From positions 37,778 through 101,777 of the forward strand of contig NZ_JHXI01000015.1 of NCBI RefSeq assembly GCF_000621785.1: 64,000 nt of DNA. Direction: 5' to 3'. This DNA comes from Ruminococcus flavefaciens ND2009. Lineage in GTDB: Bacteria; Bacillota; Clostridia; Oscillospirales; Ruminococcaceae. Of this stretch, positions 24,974 to 33,327 are shown piece by piece. The position numbers and the translations under genes were made by a program. Under the pieces are notes generated by a model. That model was not told where the DNA came from and ran no database searches. It was given only the letters and a program-made list of their open reading frames with translations. Every line of letters begins with the position of its first letter. The stretch's first letter is position 1.

Positions 24974-25050
24974 CGAGGCGTAGCTCAGTTTGGTAGAGTG
25001 CTTGCTTTGGGAGCAAGATGCCGCAGGTTCGAGTCCTGTCGCCTCGACCA
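24974..25050 (+). tRNA. tRNA-Pro (anticodon TGG)
   Basis: 77 nt. Acceptor stem CGAGGCG / CGCCTCG, D-arm AGCTCAG, anticodon stem CTTGC / GCAAG with loop TTTGGGA (anticodon TGG), T-loop GGTTCGAGTCC, and an encoded CCA end. Confidence 0.97.
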
Positions 25051-25079
25051 GACTTTTTCAAAAAAGTTGAAAAAAGTAC

Positions 25080-25108
25080 TTGACAAGCAGAAGCAAATGT
25101 GATATAAT
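25080..25108 (+). promoter_or_regulatory. Promoter of tRNA-Thr
   Basis: TTGACA (25080-25085), 17-nt spacer ending TGTGA, TATAAT (25103-25108). It closely resembles the tRNA-Pro promoter, so the tRNA cluster has at least two transcription starts. Confidence 0.85.
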
Positions 25109-25122
25109 AATTAAGCATTAGC

Positions 25123-25198
25123 GCTGGTGTAGCTCAGTTGGTAGAGCAGCTGATTTGTAATCAGCAGGTCGGGGGTTCGAGTCCGTCCACCAGCTCCA
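25123..25198 (+). tRNA. tRNA-Thr (anticodon TGT)
   Basis: 76 nt. Acceptor GCTGGTG / CACCAGC, anticodon stem GCTGA / TCAGC with loop TTTGTAA (anticodon TGT), T-arm with GGTTCGAGTCC, encoded CCA. Confidence 0.97.
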
Positions 25199-25234
25199 TT
25201 ATTTTGTCCTGAGACAAAATACAAGATCCTTTAT

Positions 25235-25320
25235 GGGAGAGTTCCCGAGTGGCCAAAGGGGGCAGACTGTAAATCTGTTGCTTTTCAGCTTCGATGGTCC
25301 GAATCCATCCTCTCCCACCA
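25235..25320 (+). tRNA. tRNA-Tyr (anticodon GTA)
   Basis: 86 nt, class II with a long variable arm. Acceptor GGGAGAG / CTCTCCC, anticodon stem CAGA / TCTG with loop CTGTAAA (anticodon GTA), encoded CCA. No separate promoter seen; probably co-transcribed with tRNA-Thr. Confidence 0.96.
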
Positions 25321-25323
25321 GAA

Positions 25324-25354
25324 CGCCCCGAAATTTTCGGGGCTGTTTTTGTTT
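25324..25354 (+). terminator. Terminator after the tRNA cluster
   Basis: GCCCCGAAA / TTTCGGGGC stem and a following TGTTTTTGTTT. Confidence 0.85.
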
Positions 25355-25480
25355 GACAGTATCCGCTTCAGACCTTGCAATTTTCCTGCAAGGGCTTTTT
25401 TATGCCCTGAAAAAAAGAGGATTTGCACGGAAACACAGCCATTTTGTGCAGAAATGTATAAAGATTGTGGAGGGATCGCC

Positions 25481-26014
25481 GTGGTAAAGATCGCAGTAAA
25501 CAACGACCTGAAACACTACTCATTGATAATCAGAAACACAAAAGCCTATAAGACGACTAAGAATATTGCCATTTTAATGGGCGCACTTTTCCTCATAAAC
25601 TCCGCAGGACTGGTCATCGAAACTGCCCGCACTCACAGACCTCAGCCCTTTCTGATACTGCTGGTCAGTGCTTTATTTCTGCTGTTTGCAGCTTATATGA
25701 TACGGCTTCTGGTGAGAATGGACCCCATGAAGCTCCACAAGAAGGTCACGGAGGCAAATCCGGGACTGACCGGTGAGTATACCTTCAATGATGAGGGCAT
25801 AATCATCGGCACAAAGACCGATAACGGCAGCAAGCACGCGGAATACGCCTATGACAAGTTTATAAGCGCCGCCGAGAAGGAAGGCTTCTTTCTCATGAAT
25901 ATCTCTGTTGCGGGATATGTGGCGTGCAATGCAGAGGACTTCATCGAGGGTACTCCCGATGAGCTGAGAGCTCTGCTCCGCGCAAAGCTTGGCGATAAGT
26001 ATAAGGAGAAGTGA
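25481..26014 (+). CDS. YcxB-like membrane protein, first of three tandem paralogues
   Basis: 177 residues from a GTG start with GGAGG seven bases upstream. Two TM segments (NIAILMGALFLINSAGLVI and PFLILLVSALFLLFAAYMI), then a C-terminal soluble domain of the YcxB type (YTFNDEGIIIGTKTDNGSKHAEYAYDKFISAAEKEGFFLMNI.. ending in an acidic helix). The family has no assigned function. It ends directly before the next gene (one base between stop and ATG). The reading frame is open upstream to 25349, but that part would run through the tRNA terminator region and has no ribosome binding site. Confidence 0.65.
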   Translation: MVKIAVNNDLKHYSLIIRNTKAYKTTKNIAILMGALFLINSAGLVIETARTHRPQPFLILLVSALFLLFAAYMIRLLVRMDPMKLHKKVTEANPGLTGEYTFNDEGIIIGTKTDNGSKHAEYAYDKFISAAEKEGFFLMNISVAGYVACNAEDFIEGTPDELRALLRAKLGDKYKEK

Positions 26015-26015
26015 T

Positions 26016-26558
26016 ATGGTAAGGGCAAGAGTAACATACAATGACAACCATCTGAAGGCACTCTACTCCCTGACAAAAAAACCATATGTCATCAAAAAGC
26101 TGATACCCAAGATACTGTGGACGGCGGTGTGTCTGGCGGCAGGTATTTTTTTCCTGCGCGCTGCAATAATACTGCGTTCCAGCTCCGGCTACATCTGGAT
26201 AGCGCTGGCGTTCACTTTCGCGGCACTGTATATAAGAGACATCATTAAGCTGCTGAGCGATGACAAGGGCAAAAACAAGCTTCCGCCCTATCAGTATTCC
26301 ACAGAGCTTATCTTCGGCGGACAGGCATTCGAGATAATCAAGACCGGCGAGAACTTCACGGTCCACAGGGATTTTCCATACGGCACCATCAATAAAGCTG
26401 TGGAGACCATGAATTACTTCTTTATCTTCGTGGAGGCAAAAAAGGCTTTCATCATACACAAGTCCGAGCTCACCGAGGGCAGCGTTCCCGAGCTGGAGTA
26501 CTTCCTTGCGTCAGTCTTCGGCAAGCGCTTCGTTGATAAAAGGAGCGTGAAGATATGA
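26016..26558 (+). CDS. YcxB-like membrane protein, second of three
   Basis: 180 residues. Two TM segments (LWTAVCLAAGIFFLRAAIIL and YIWIALAFTFAALYIRDII), then a YcxB-like soluble domain (STELIFGGQAFEIIKTGENFTVHRDFPYGTINKAVE, FIFVEAKKAFIIHKSEL). Start ATG at 26016 with AAGGAGAAG upstream. Its stop overlaps the next start by four bases (ATGA), so the three genes form one operon. Confidence 0.65.
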   Translation: MVRARVTYNDNHLKALYSLTKKPYVIKKLIPKILWTAVCLAAGIFFLRAAIILRSSSGYIWIALAFTFAALYIRDIIKLLSDDKGKNKLPPYQYSTELIFGGQAFEIIKTGENFTVHRDFPYGTINKAVETMNYFFIFVEAKKAFIIHKSELTEGSVPELEYFLASVFGKRFVDKRSVKI

Positions 26559-27097
26559 TAAGGATAGACAGTCACAGGACCAGAGCCCACACTCGGGCTG
26601 AGATCAGAATGATGTTCTCGTTCAGGGAGGTCATGCTGCTTCTGGGGATACTGGCTCTCAGTGTTCTGTGCTTTGGCTTCTGCGTTTATACGGTGTATGC
26701 CGTAGTTAAATACAGGGAAGGCTTCAGATACGCCCGTTTCCTGTACCTGACAGCAGGGGTCGCAGGCTTTGTCACCGCGGTGACTGCCCTGGCGCGTTTT
26801 GTTCTTTACAGCGCGGCAGCTGTTGTTCTGTTCGCTGCAAATCCCGATATTCATGAGGAGCTCATCTTTGAGGATGAGGGCTACACCGCAAGAAATACTG
26901 CCAAAAACGGCGTGACCTTTGAGGGAAGGTATCACTACAGCGCCGTCAAAAAGGTCACCACCTACAAGGACTTCATAAAGATAGAGTCTCCCGAACACAG
27001 CTCAGTATTCAGACTGTCGGAGATTACCGGGGGCACTGCCGAGGAGCTTATGGCTGTTCTGGCAGGCAAGCTGGGAGACAGAGTCACACACAAGTAA
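26555..27097 (+). CDS. YcxB-like membrane protein, third of three
   Basis: 180 residues. Two TM segments (REVMLLLGILALSVLCFGFCV and a second near 62-90), then the C-terminal domain (ELIFEDEGYTARNTAKNGVTFEGRYHYSAVKKVTTYKDFIKI) ending EELMAVLAGKLGDRVTHK, which matches the end of the first paralogue (DELRALLRAKLGDKYKEK). Overlaps the second gene by four bases. No clear terminator follows; a MITE-like element begins about 30 nt after the stop. Confidence 0.65.
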   Translation: MIRIDSHRTRAHTRAEIRMMFSFREVMLLLGILALSVLCFGFCVYTVYAVVKYREGFRYARFLYLTAGVAGFVTAVTALARFVLYSAAAVVLFAANPDIHEELIFEDEGYTARNTAKNGVTFEGRYHYSAVKKVTTYKDFIKIESPEHSSVFRLSEITGGTAEELMAVLAGKLGDRVTHK

Positions 27098-27128
27098 AAA
27101 GACGACGGCATAAAGCCGTTCACATATA

Positions 27129-27285
27129 GGACATCTCTAAAAACCCACTTTGAGAAAAAACGGCTATGCACGACATATGCTGTGTCAAACTCCCTCGGAG
27201 TGCGTCAGCACGCCTTCGGGAGCTTTCCTTGCCTCTGCCGTACCTATCCGTTTTTTCTTGATCAGATAGGTTTTTAGAGATGCCC
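27129..27285. mobile_element. MITE-like element with 17-bp terminal inverted repeats
   Basis: Ends GGACATCTCTAAAAACC (27129-27145) and GGTTTTTAGAGATGCCC (27269-27285) are inverted repeats with one mismatch; the pairing resumes inward (GAGAAAAAACGG / CCGTTTTTTCTT). The centre carries a GC-rich hairpin. 157 bp, no coding capacity, no transposase nearby. No clear target duplication was seen. It ends 28 nt upstream of the typA start codon. Confidence 0.65.
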
Positions 27286-27313
27286 TGCGAAAACCTTATG
27301 GAGGAAAGAAAAT

Positions 27314-29137
27314 ATGATAAGAGAAGATTTAAGAAACATTGCCATTATCGCCCACGTTGACCACGGTAAGACTACCCTCGTTGACGAGATGCTCAAGCAG
27401 GGCGGCGTGTTCCGTGAAAACCAGGAGGTCGCTGAGCGTGTAATGGACTCAAACGACATCGAGAGGGAGAGAGGTATCACTATCCTTGCGAAGAATACCT
27501 CAGTTATGTACAACGGCGTAAAGATCAACATCATCGACACCCCCGGCCATGCTGATTTCGGCGGCGAGGTCGAGCGTGTACTTGAGATGGTGGACGGCGT
27601 TCTGCTCCTTGTTGACGCCGCTGAGGGACCCATGCCCCAGACACGTTTCGTACTGTCAAAGGCTCTTGAAATGGGTCACAAGATCATCGTTGTTGTAAAC
27701 AAGATAGACCGTCCCGACGCCCGTCTGGACGAGATAGGCGACGAGGTGCTGGAGCTCCTCCTTGACCTTGACGCAAACGAGGAACAGCTTGAGAGCCCCC
27801 TGCTCTTCTGCTCGGGAAGAAGCGGTACTGCTTCCCTCAGCCAGTATGAGGCAGGTACAGACCTGAAGCCCCTTTTCGACACCATCATCAACTACATCGA
27901 GCCCCCCAAGGGCGAGGAGAACGATCCTCTCCAGATGCTCATTTCTTCTATCGACTATAATGAGTATGTGGGACGTATCGGTATCGGACGTATCGTAAGA
28001 GGAAAGATAGCTGTGAACCAGCAGGTGACTGTCTGTGACTACACTGGCTCAAAGAAGAACTATAACTCAAAGATAGTTTCCCTTCTCCAGATACAGGGAC
28101 TCAACCGTGTTCCCGTTCAGGAGGCTACCATGGGCGACATCGTGTGGATCTCGGGTATCGAGGGAATAACCATCGGAGACACCATCTGCGCAACAGACGC
28201 TCCCGATCCGCTTCCCTTCGTGAAGATAAGCGAGCCTACCGTTGAGATGACATTCTCCGTAAACGACAGCCCCTTCGCAGGCAGAGAGGGCAAGTTCGTA
28301 ACATCACGTCAGCTCCGCGAGAGACTTTTCAAGGAGCTTCTCAAGGACGTATCCCTCCGCGTTGAGGAGACAGAGAACACCGATGCATTCCGCGTTGCAG
28401 GACGAGGCGAGATGCACCTTTCAATACTTATCGAGAATATGCGCCGTGAGGGCTATGAGCTTGGCGTATCAACTCCCCACGTTCTCTACAAGCAGGACGA
28501 GAACGGCAGACGCCTTGAGCCTATCGAGCGCCTTGTCATCGACGTTCCCGAGGACTGCGTAGGCTCCGTAATGGAGAAGATAGGTGCCCGTAAGGGTGAC
28601 ATGGTGGATATGCACCCCCAGGGAAGCCGTATGCGTATCGAGTTCCTTATCCCTGCAAGAGGACTTTTCGGTTATAAGAGCGAGTTCCTCACAGATACAA
28701 AGGGCGAGGGCATCATGAGCCATGTATTTGACGGCTATCAGCCTTACAAGGGCGACATCGAGCGCAGAAACACAGGCTCTCTCGTTTCCTTCGAGACAGG
28801 CGAGGCTGTTACCTACGGTCTCTACAACGCTCAGGAGCGCGGACAGCTCTTCATCACAGCAGGCACTCCCGTATATGAGGGCATGATCGTGGGAGCTTCT
28901 CCCAAGACAGAGGACCTTGTTGTCAACGTCTGCAAGAAGAAGCACCTGACAAATACCCGTGCAAGCGGAAGCGATGACGCTCTCCGTCTGGTCCCTCCGA
29001 GAGTTCTCAGCCTTGAGGACTGCCTTGAATTCCTTGCCGATGATGAGCTGCTTGAGGTAACTCCCGAGTCTCTCAGAATAAGAAAGAGAGTCCTCAGCAA
29101 TACCCAGAGAGCTAAGGAAAGAGGCAAGAAGGCCTGA
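27314..29137 (+). CDS. typA: Ribosome-associated GTPase TypA/BipA
   Basis: 607 residues, normal length. G1 motif [10 protein letters not shown] (13-22), G2 region with RERGITI, G3 [16 protein letters not shown]4 NKIDRPDA, then EF-G-like domains II, III and V and the BipA-specific C-terminal domain. A translational GTPase involved in ribosome assembly and stress or cold growth. GGAGG lies upstream of the ATG. No good promoter was found between the MITE-like element and the start, so transcription may start within the element or read through from the YcxB-like operon. Confidence 0.96.
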   Translation: MIREDLRNIAIIAHVDHGKTTLVDEMLKQGGVFRENQEVAERVMDSNDIERERGITILAKNTSVMYNGVKINIIDTPGHADFGGEVERVLEMVDGVLLLVDAAEGPMPQTRFVLSKALEMGHKIIVVVNKIDRPDARLDEIGDEVLELLLDLDANEEQLESPLLFCSGRSGTASLSQYEAGTDLKPLFDTIINYIEPPKGEENDPLQMLISSIDYNEYVGRIGIGRIVRGKIAVNQQVTVCDYTGSKKNYNSKIVSLLQIQGLNRVPVQEATMGDIVWISGIEGITIGDTICATDAPDPLPFVKISEPTVEMTFSVNDSPFAGREGKFVTSRQLRERLFKELLKDVSLRVEETENTDAFRVAGRGEMHLSILIENMRREGYELGVSTPHVLYKQDENGRRLEPIERLVIDVPEDCVGSVMEKIGARKGDMVDMHPQGSRMRIEFLIPARGLFGYKSEFLTDTKGEGIMSHVFDGYQPYKGDIERRNTGSLVSFETGEAVTYGLYNAQERGQLFITAGTPVYEGMIVGASPKTEDLVVNVCKKKHLTNTRASGSDDALRLVPPRVLSLEDCLEFLADDELLEVTPESLRIRKRVLSNTQRAKERGKKA

Positions 29138-29194
29138 TTTTTCACCAAATCAACACATATAAACCATACAATTTGCAGGTTTGGGAGATATGAT

Positions 29195-29881
29195 ATGAAA
29201 AAGACTATATTCGCTTCGCTGTTGCTGACTGCGGCGGTCTGTTTTTCGGGCTGCGGCAGCAAGGTGGAAAAGATCAGCGAGGTGAGCGGAAATACTTCCG
29301 AAGCTGTAACGACGTCAGAGGAGACCACCGAAGCAGGCTCCTATGCCCCCCTTGCTACCGTGAGAGAGCGCAACATCGTTTCGGCTGAGGAGTTCGATTA
29401 CGAGATAGTTGACGGCGGAGCGGTCATAACCAGCTACAAGGGCAAGGACTCCTATGTAGACATACCCTCAGATATAGAAGGTGCTCCCGTTACGGAAATA
29501 GGCTTCTACGCCTTTGAGGCAAAATACGACCTTATTTCCGTGACCCTTCCCGAGAGCGTGACAGTTATAGGCGAGGGAGCCTTTGCGGACTGTCAGTCAC
29601 TTGAAAGCATCAACCTTCCGTCAGGTCTCAAGGAGATACAGTGCGGCGCCTTTGCAGGATGTATAGGCCTTACAGAACTTACCATACCTGTGGGAGTGAC
29701 ACGCATAGAGCAGCAGGCATTCACAGCCTGTACGGGGATGAGAGCGCTTACTATACTTGATCCTGAACTCGGATATGATAACTGGGGGCTTGAGGAGCTT
29801 CCCGACATAACCGTGTTTGCACCCGAGGGCTCGGCAGCTGCCGGGTGGGCGGGCGCCATGGGAAAATACGCCGTTTATTGA
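29195..29881 (+). CDS. LRR_5 (BspA-type) lipoprotein
   Basis: 228 residues. Lipobox FSGC with Cys20; Ser/Thr/Glu-rich linker; a small domain beginning at ~65; then LRR_5 repeats (APVTEIGFYAFEAKYDLISVTLPESVTVIGEGAFADCQSLE and two further copies). Starts 57 nt after typA with its own GGGAG. It leads a run of three small lipoprotein genes with gaps of 18 and 13 nt. Role unknown; surface binding is the usual guess for such repeats. Confidence 0.75.
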   Translation: MKKTIFASLLLTAAVCFSGCGSKVEKISEVSGNTSEAVTTSEETTEAGSYAPLATVRERNIVSAEEFDYEIVDGGAVITSYKGKDSYVDIPSDIEGAPVTEIGFYAFEAKYDLISVTLPESVTVIGEGAFADCQSLESINLPSGLKEIQCGAFAGCIGLTELTIPVGVTRIEQQAFTACTGMRALTILDPELGYDNWGLEELPDITVFAPEGSAAAGWAGAMGKYAVY

Positions 29882-29899
29882 TTACGAGAGGAAAAGTCT

Positions 29900-30712
29900 A
29901 TGAGAAAGCTTGGGCTTACAGCACTGACTCTTGCCGCAGCGGCAGCAGTGCAGGGATTTTCGGGATGTGCAAAGAAAAAAGACATCAGTATGCCTACCTA
30001 CGCTGAGACAGCTGTCCAGACCCCCACTTCCGCTCCCGCAGGAGGTGCAGAGCTGTCAGGAGACAGCTATAACGCTGATGAGTATTACACAAAGATACAG
30101 GAAAAGGTGAACAGCACCGCCGTGGACAGCGAGCCGCTGGAGCTGGGACTGGTGGGCAATGAGCTCATAACCCCCGACGAAAGCGACCAGGAGGCAGAGC
30201 TGGGCGCATATAAGATAAGCAGCAGCGGAGTAAAGCTCTATTACGACGATACGGTATTCTCTGATGAGCTCATGCTGACGCTTGAAAAGTATTTCCTGTC
30301 ATTCCCGTCGGCTGACTACAACACCTATCAGAAGTGCATATTCCCAAGCTATATCGACGAGATGGAGGAATTCCTCACCAGGGAATACGATTACGACCTC
30401 AAGACCTCATTCAGCAAGCGCTGTTCCACCCTTGCAAGCAATATGAACGGCGATTACAGGATAACCAGGATAAAGCTGGAGACTGCTCCCATTTACGACG
30501 AGACCAAGGACAACCTTGAGAATTATTTCCAGTCACTTGACGATGTATTCGGCAAGGACTACTATGAGCAGGTAAAGTCCGAGAGCGACGAGGTCATAGA
30601 TGCAAGCTTTTACGTCATGGGCGAGGACTCCTACGGCAACGAGGGAATAATCGTCAGCGCCTATGAGATAGTTTTCGCCGTAAAGGACGGCAAGTATTAT
30701 ACATTCGGCTAA
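29900..30712 (+). CDS. Predicted lipoprotein of unknown function
   Basis: 270 residues. Lipobox FSGC with Cys23, a Thr/Ser/Ala linker and a C-terminal domain (~90-270) with YYDDTVFSDELMLTLEKYFLSFPSADYNTYQKCIFPSYIDEM and a terminal IVFAVKDGKYYTFG. Layout and ending resemble the following gene (DIAVYTIDGKAYVIS), so the two are probably distant paralogues, possibly of an NTF2-like fold; that is a guess from pattern only. Confidence 0.65.
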   Translation: MRKLGLTALTLAAAAAVQGFSGCAKKKDISMPTYAETAVQTPTSAPAGGAELSGDSYNADEYYTKIQEKVNSTAVDSEPLELGLVGNELITPDESDQEAELGAYKISSSGVKLYYDDTVFSDELMLTLEKYFLSFPSADYNTYQKCIFPSYIDEMEEFLTREYDYDLKTSFSKRCSTLASNMNGDYRITRIKLETAPIYDETKDNLENYFQSLDDVFGKDYYEQVKSESDEVIDASFYVMGEDSYGNEGIIVSAYEIVFAVKDGKYYTFG

Positions 30713-30725
30713 GGAGGCATATACA

Positions 30726-31406
30726 ATGAGAGATATTTTCAGAAAAACAGCTGCTATTCTGGCTGCGGCAGTACTGACTGTTTCCGCATCGGTATCATGC
30801 AGCGGAAAGAAGAGCTCTTTTTCAAGCGACCCCAATAACCTTGCAGGCGGAAACATTCCCGATGATTACAGCAAGGACCTTGAGGATATGCCTTACGGCG
30901 GAGAGTTTCAGAAATTTGAGGCGGGCGATAATGACTACCCCCTGGGTATAGATATGGACCCCCGTTTCGTTACCGCTGACGAGGGCGCTGCCCTTACCAA
31001 CTACTTCTATGCCCTTAACACAGGCGATACAGAGGCGTTTGAGAAGTCTGTTCACCCCGACCTTATCAAGTACCGCCTGGAAAATTCCGAATACTCTACC
31101 GAAAAGGAGTTCCTTGAGGGCGAGTATGAGCTGCTCAAGCAGTACACAGGTATGGACTTCACCTTCGATTACGTTCTTGTTGACGGCAGACTGAAGGACA
31201 CCGAGGGCGCCTTTGAGTCTTATGACAAGCTCATGGAAACAGCTTCACCGGGCTGTAACATCACCTCAAAGAATCTGTACATGGTTGACGTTACCTACCA
31301 CAATAAGGTGGACGACGGTAACAGCTATTCACTGAGATACAGATTCGGTGATTATATGGATATTGCAGTATATACCATCGACGGCAAGGCGTACGTTATT
31401 TCGTGA
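30726..31406 (+). CDS. Predicted lipoprotein of unknown function, related to upstream gene
   Basis: 226 residues. Signal with lipobox SVSC (Cys25). Globular part includes EGAALTNYFYALNTGDTEAFEKSVHPDLIKYRLE, a layout reminiscent of SnoaL/NTF2-like proteins, and ends with YRFGDYMDIAVYTIDGKAYVIS. AAGGAGG precedes the ATG. Third gene of the lipoprotein run; a terminator follows. Confidence 0.65.
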   Translation: MRDIFRKTAAILAAAVLTVSASVSCSGKKSSFSSDPNNLAGGNIPDDYSKDLEDMPYGGEFQKFEAGDNDYPLGIDMDPRFVTADEGAALTNYFYALNTGDTEAFEKSVHPDLIKYRLENSEYSTEKEFLEGEYELLKQYTGMDFTFDYVLVDGRLKDTEGAFESYDKLMETASPGCNITSKNLYMVDVTYHNKVDDGNSYSLRYRFGDYMDIAVYTIDGKAYVIS

Positions 31407-31414
31407 TATATGGA

Positions 31415-31445
31415 CAAAAAAGGGAGCTTTGCTCCCTTATTTTGT
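31415..31445 (+). terminator. Terminator after the lipoprotein run
   Basis: AGGGAGC-TTT-GCTCCCT hairpin then TATTTTGTT. Confidence 0.85.
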
Positions 31446-31474
31446 TACAGTTCTATGAACTTTTCAAAAGCCTC

Positions 31475-31503
31475 TTGAAATTCCCGTTTTTATGTGATAT
31501 AAT
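31475..31503 (+). promoter_or_regulatory. Promoter of the 47-residue secreted peptide gene
   Basis: TTGAAA (31475-31480), 17-nt spacer ending TGTGA, TATAAT (31498-31503); extended -10. Confidence 0.7.
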
Positions 31504-31538
31504 TCGATTATCAAAGCATAAGGGGGAGCTTTTTCATT

Positions 31539-31682
31539 ATGAAAAATGCGTTAAAAACAGCAGCAGCGCTTGTACTTGCAGCGGTAGCCTGCTTCCTGGG
31601 GAGCATGAACTGCTTTGCCAATGCAGAGGAGTGCAGCGGACAGAATGAGTATACAGCAGCAGATGCTGCATATGCAGGTTAA
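31539..31682 (+). CDS. Small secreted peptide precursor, 47 residues
   Basis: The frame starts MKNALKTAAALVL, runs through a hydrophobic signal segment ending FLGSMNCFANA and leaves a mature part of about 18-20 residues, EECSGQNEYTAADAAYAG. GGGGGAG lies ten bases upstream, with its own promoter and a strong terminator 22 nt after the stop, which makes it a complete transcription unit. The signal segment matches those of the next two genes (CIFGGMNAFA, CILGGMNAFA), implying that the three share an ancestor or an export route. Function unknown; a signalling or surface peptide is possible. It is too short for standard length cut-offs, but the flanking signals support it. Confidence 0.7.
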   Translation: MKNALKTAAALVLAAVACFLGSMNCFANAEECSGQNEYTAADAAYAG

Positions 31683-31703
31683 GACTGCAGTAATAAAAAT
31701 TAC

Positions 31704-31729
31704 AGGACGGCATTATGCCGTCCTTTTTT
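31704..31729 (+). terminator. Terminator after the secreted peptide gene
   Basis: Perfect AGGACGGCA / TGCCGTCCT stem with a TTA loop and TTTTT. Confidence 0.9.
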
Positions 31730-31772
31730 GTTACAATATTTTTACAATTGATTTAAGATTTGCCGCTTTCGG

Positions 31773-31801
31773 TTGAAGTTGTGCCTGCTCAGTGCTATAA
31801 T
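31773..31801 (+). promoter_or_regulatory. Promoter of the exported protein pair
   Basis: TTGAAG (31773-31778), 17-nt spacer, TATAAT (31796-31801). Confidence 0.65.
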
Positions 31802-31830
31802 ATAAAAAAACAGATAAGAGGCGCAGCATT

Positions 31831-32559
31831 ATGAAAAAATACATCAAAGCATCCATCGCACTTATATTCACCATAGTTACCTGCATTTTCGGCGGCATGA
31901 ACGCCTTTGCTTGGGTAGCTGCAGACGGTATTATAGTTGTCCGCTATACAGACGCTCCCGAGGGAACGGTGTTTGCGGATATACTGCTCCCGAAAACCGA
32001 AAATGACAAATATGCTTCCGCAGACGGTAAGCCCTCCGCAGCGATCATACTTCACGGAGAGGATGAAAACGGCGAGCGTACAGAAGAAACTCTGACTCTT
32101 CCGGAGGACTGCGAGCTTGCAAAGTATGATGACGGCTATACCAGCTGCCTTTTCGGCAGGGACATTGCCACAGAGTACAGGGTGAACAGCTTCAGGATGG
32201 ATATAGTACTGGACGAGCAGAAGCTGATAAACACAGACGTTTCCAATTACTACGGCAGCCTGAAGTTGGCGTACTGCGACGAAAAGGGCAATGTACTTGC
32301 GGTCACAGACCCTGTGGAGACAGAGCATACCGACAAGCCTGCGAATTTCTATGTCAATGCGGACGGAACAAGTCTTGAGTGCAAGCTTGACCACGGCATA
32401 GATGTGGGAAAAGGATTGACTGCGATTATATTTGGCAGCGTGATCGTATGTATATTAGCTGTTCTTGGCATTGCGGTCATAGCAGCAATTGTTGTAGTTG
32501 TGGTGATACTTGTTGTCAGACACAATAAAAAGAAAAATCAGCAGCAGTACAGACAGTAA
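31831..32559 (+). CDS. Exported, C-terminally membrane-anchored protein of unknown function
   Basis: 242 residues. Signal peptide MKKYIKASIALIFTIVTCIFGGMNAFA; ectodomain with DAPEGTVFADILLPK and a YYGSLKLAYCDEKGNVLAVTDPVE segment; a strong C-terminal TM (~196-226) and a short basic tail (RHNKKKNQQQ). Type I membrane topology. It is paralogous to the next gene along its whole length. Not recognised. Confidence 0.7.
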   Translation: MKKYIKASIALIFTIVTCIFGGMNAFAWVAADGIIVVRYTDAPEGTVFADILLPKTENDKYASADGKPSAAIILHGEDENGERTEETLTLPEDCELAKYDDGYTSCLFGRDIATEYRVNSFRMDIVLDEQKLINTDVSNYYGSLKLAYCDEKGNVLAVTDPVETEHTDKPANFYVNADGTSLECKLDHGIDVGKGLTAIIFGSVIVCILAVLGIAVIAAIVVVVVILVVRHNKKKNQQQYRQ

Positions 32560-32579
32560 TGCTCGGTATGGAGGATATT

Positions 32580-33296
32580 ATGAAAAAGCATATCAAGGCT
32601 GCCATAGCAGTCGTATTCACGGTAATGACCTGCATTTTAGGCGGCATGAACGCCTTTGCAATGGGACTCGGTACTGACATATGGGAGATCGACATAGAGT
32701 ATGAGAATGCTCCCGAGGGAACAGCTTTCGTTGACCTGCTCTTCCCGAAGAAGACTGACGATAAATACTATCCCGACCCGACCACAAATGAAAATGACGA
32801 GAAGCACAGCGTATGCCGCAATGTGTACGCAGCCTACCTGGGCAGGGGAAACGATGACCCCATAATCCTCGATGACAGCTGCGGACTTGCAGTCTACGAT
32901 GACGGTTATACAAGCTGTATGCTGAAAAGGTACTTCGTTAAGTACAACCATGCCGACAAGGATAAATGCTCGCTGGAGTTCGGTGTGCCGAGCAATACCG
33001 AAAACCGTGAGGTCTTTGAGTATTACGGCAGCTTCAAGGTTGCGTACTGCGACGAAAAGGGCAATGTGCTCAGCGTCACTGAGCCTGTGAAGATAAAGCC
33101 TTCAAAGGTCAGCTGTCTGTATGAAATAAAGGCAGACGGCACAAAGGCTGAATACACCGTCCACAGGGACGGCTCCGTATTTATTCAATTGTTCGTAATG
33201 GCGCTGATATTTGGCGTCCCTGTAGTGATAGCCCTCGTTATCGGGCTTATAATATACCTCTGCACAAGGAAGAAGAAAAACAACAATATCAGCTGA
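32580..33296 (+). CDS. Exported membrane-anchored protein, paralogue of the upstream gene
   Basis: 238 residues, same layout: signal MKKHIKAAIAVVFTVMTCILGGMNAFA, ectodomain with NAPEGTAFVDLLFPKK and YYGSFKVAYCDEKGNVLSVTEPVK, C-terminal TM (~205-228) and a basic tail (TRKKKNNN). The ATG at 32580 follows TGGAGGATATT. The frame opens seven codons earlier at the preceding gene's stop. A tandem duplication is clear; function unknown. Confidence 0.7.
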   Translation: MKKHIKAAIAVVFTVMTCILGGMNAFAMGLGTDIWEIDIEYENAPEGTAFVDLLFPKKTDDKYYPDPTTNENDEKHSVCRNVYAAYLGRGNDDPIILDDSCGLAVYDDGYTSCMLKRYFVKYNHADKDKCSLEFGVPSNTENREVFEYYGSFKVAYCDEKGNVLSVTEPVKIKPSKVSCLYEIKADGTKAEYTVHRDGSVFIQLFVMALIFGVPVVIALVIGLIIYLCTRKKKNNNIS

Positions 33297-33327
33297 ACAT
33301 TGCGCTATACGGAGGAAACATCATATC

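Noticed and set aside
25349..25480. N-terminal extension of the first YcxB-like protein
   Set aside because: It would begin in the tRNA terminator tail and has no ribosome site; the GTG at 25481 follows GGAGG.
31403..31648. 81-residue open frame overlapping the secreted peptide gene
   Set aside because: It starts at the upstream gene's stop, runs through a terminator and promoter, and is in another frame than the well-framed 47-residue gene.
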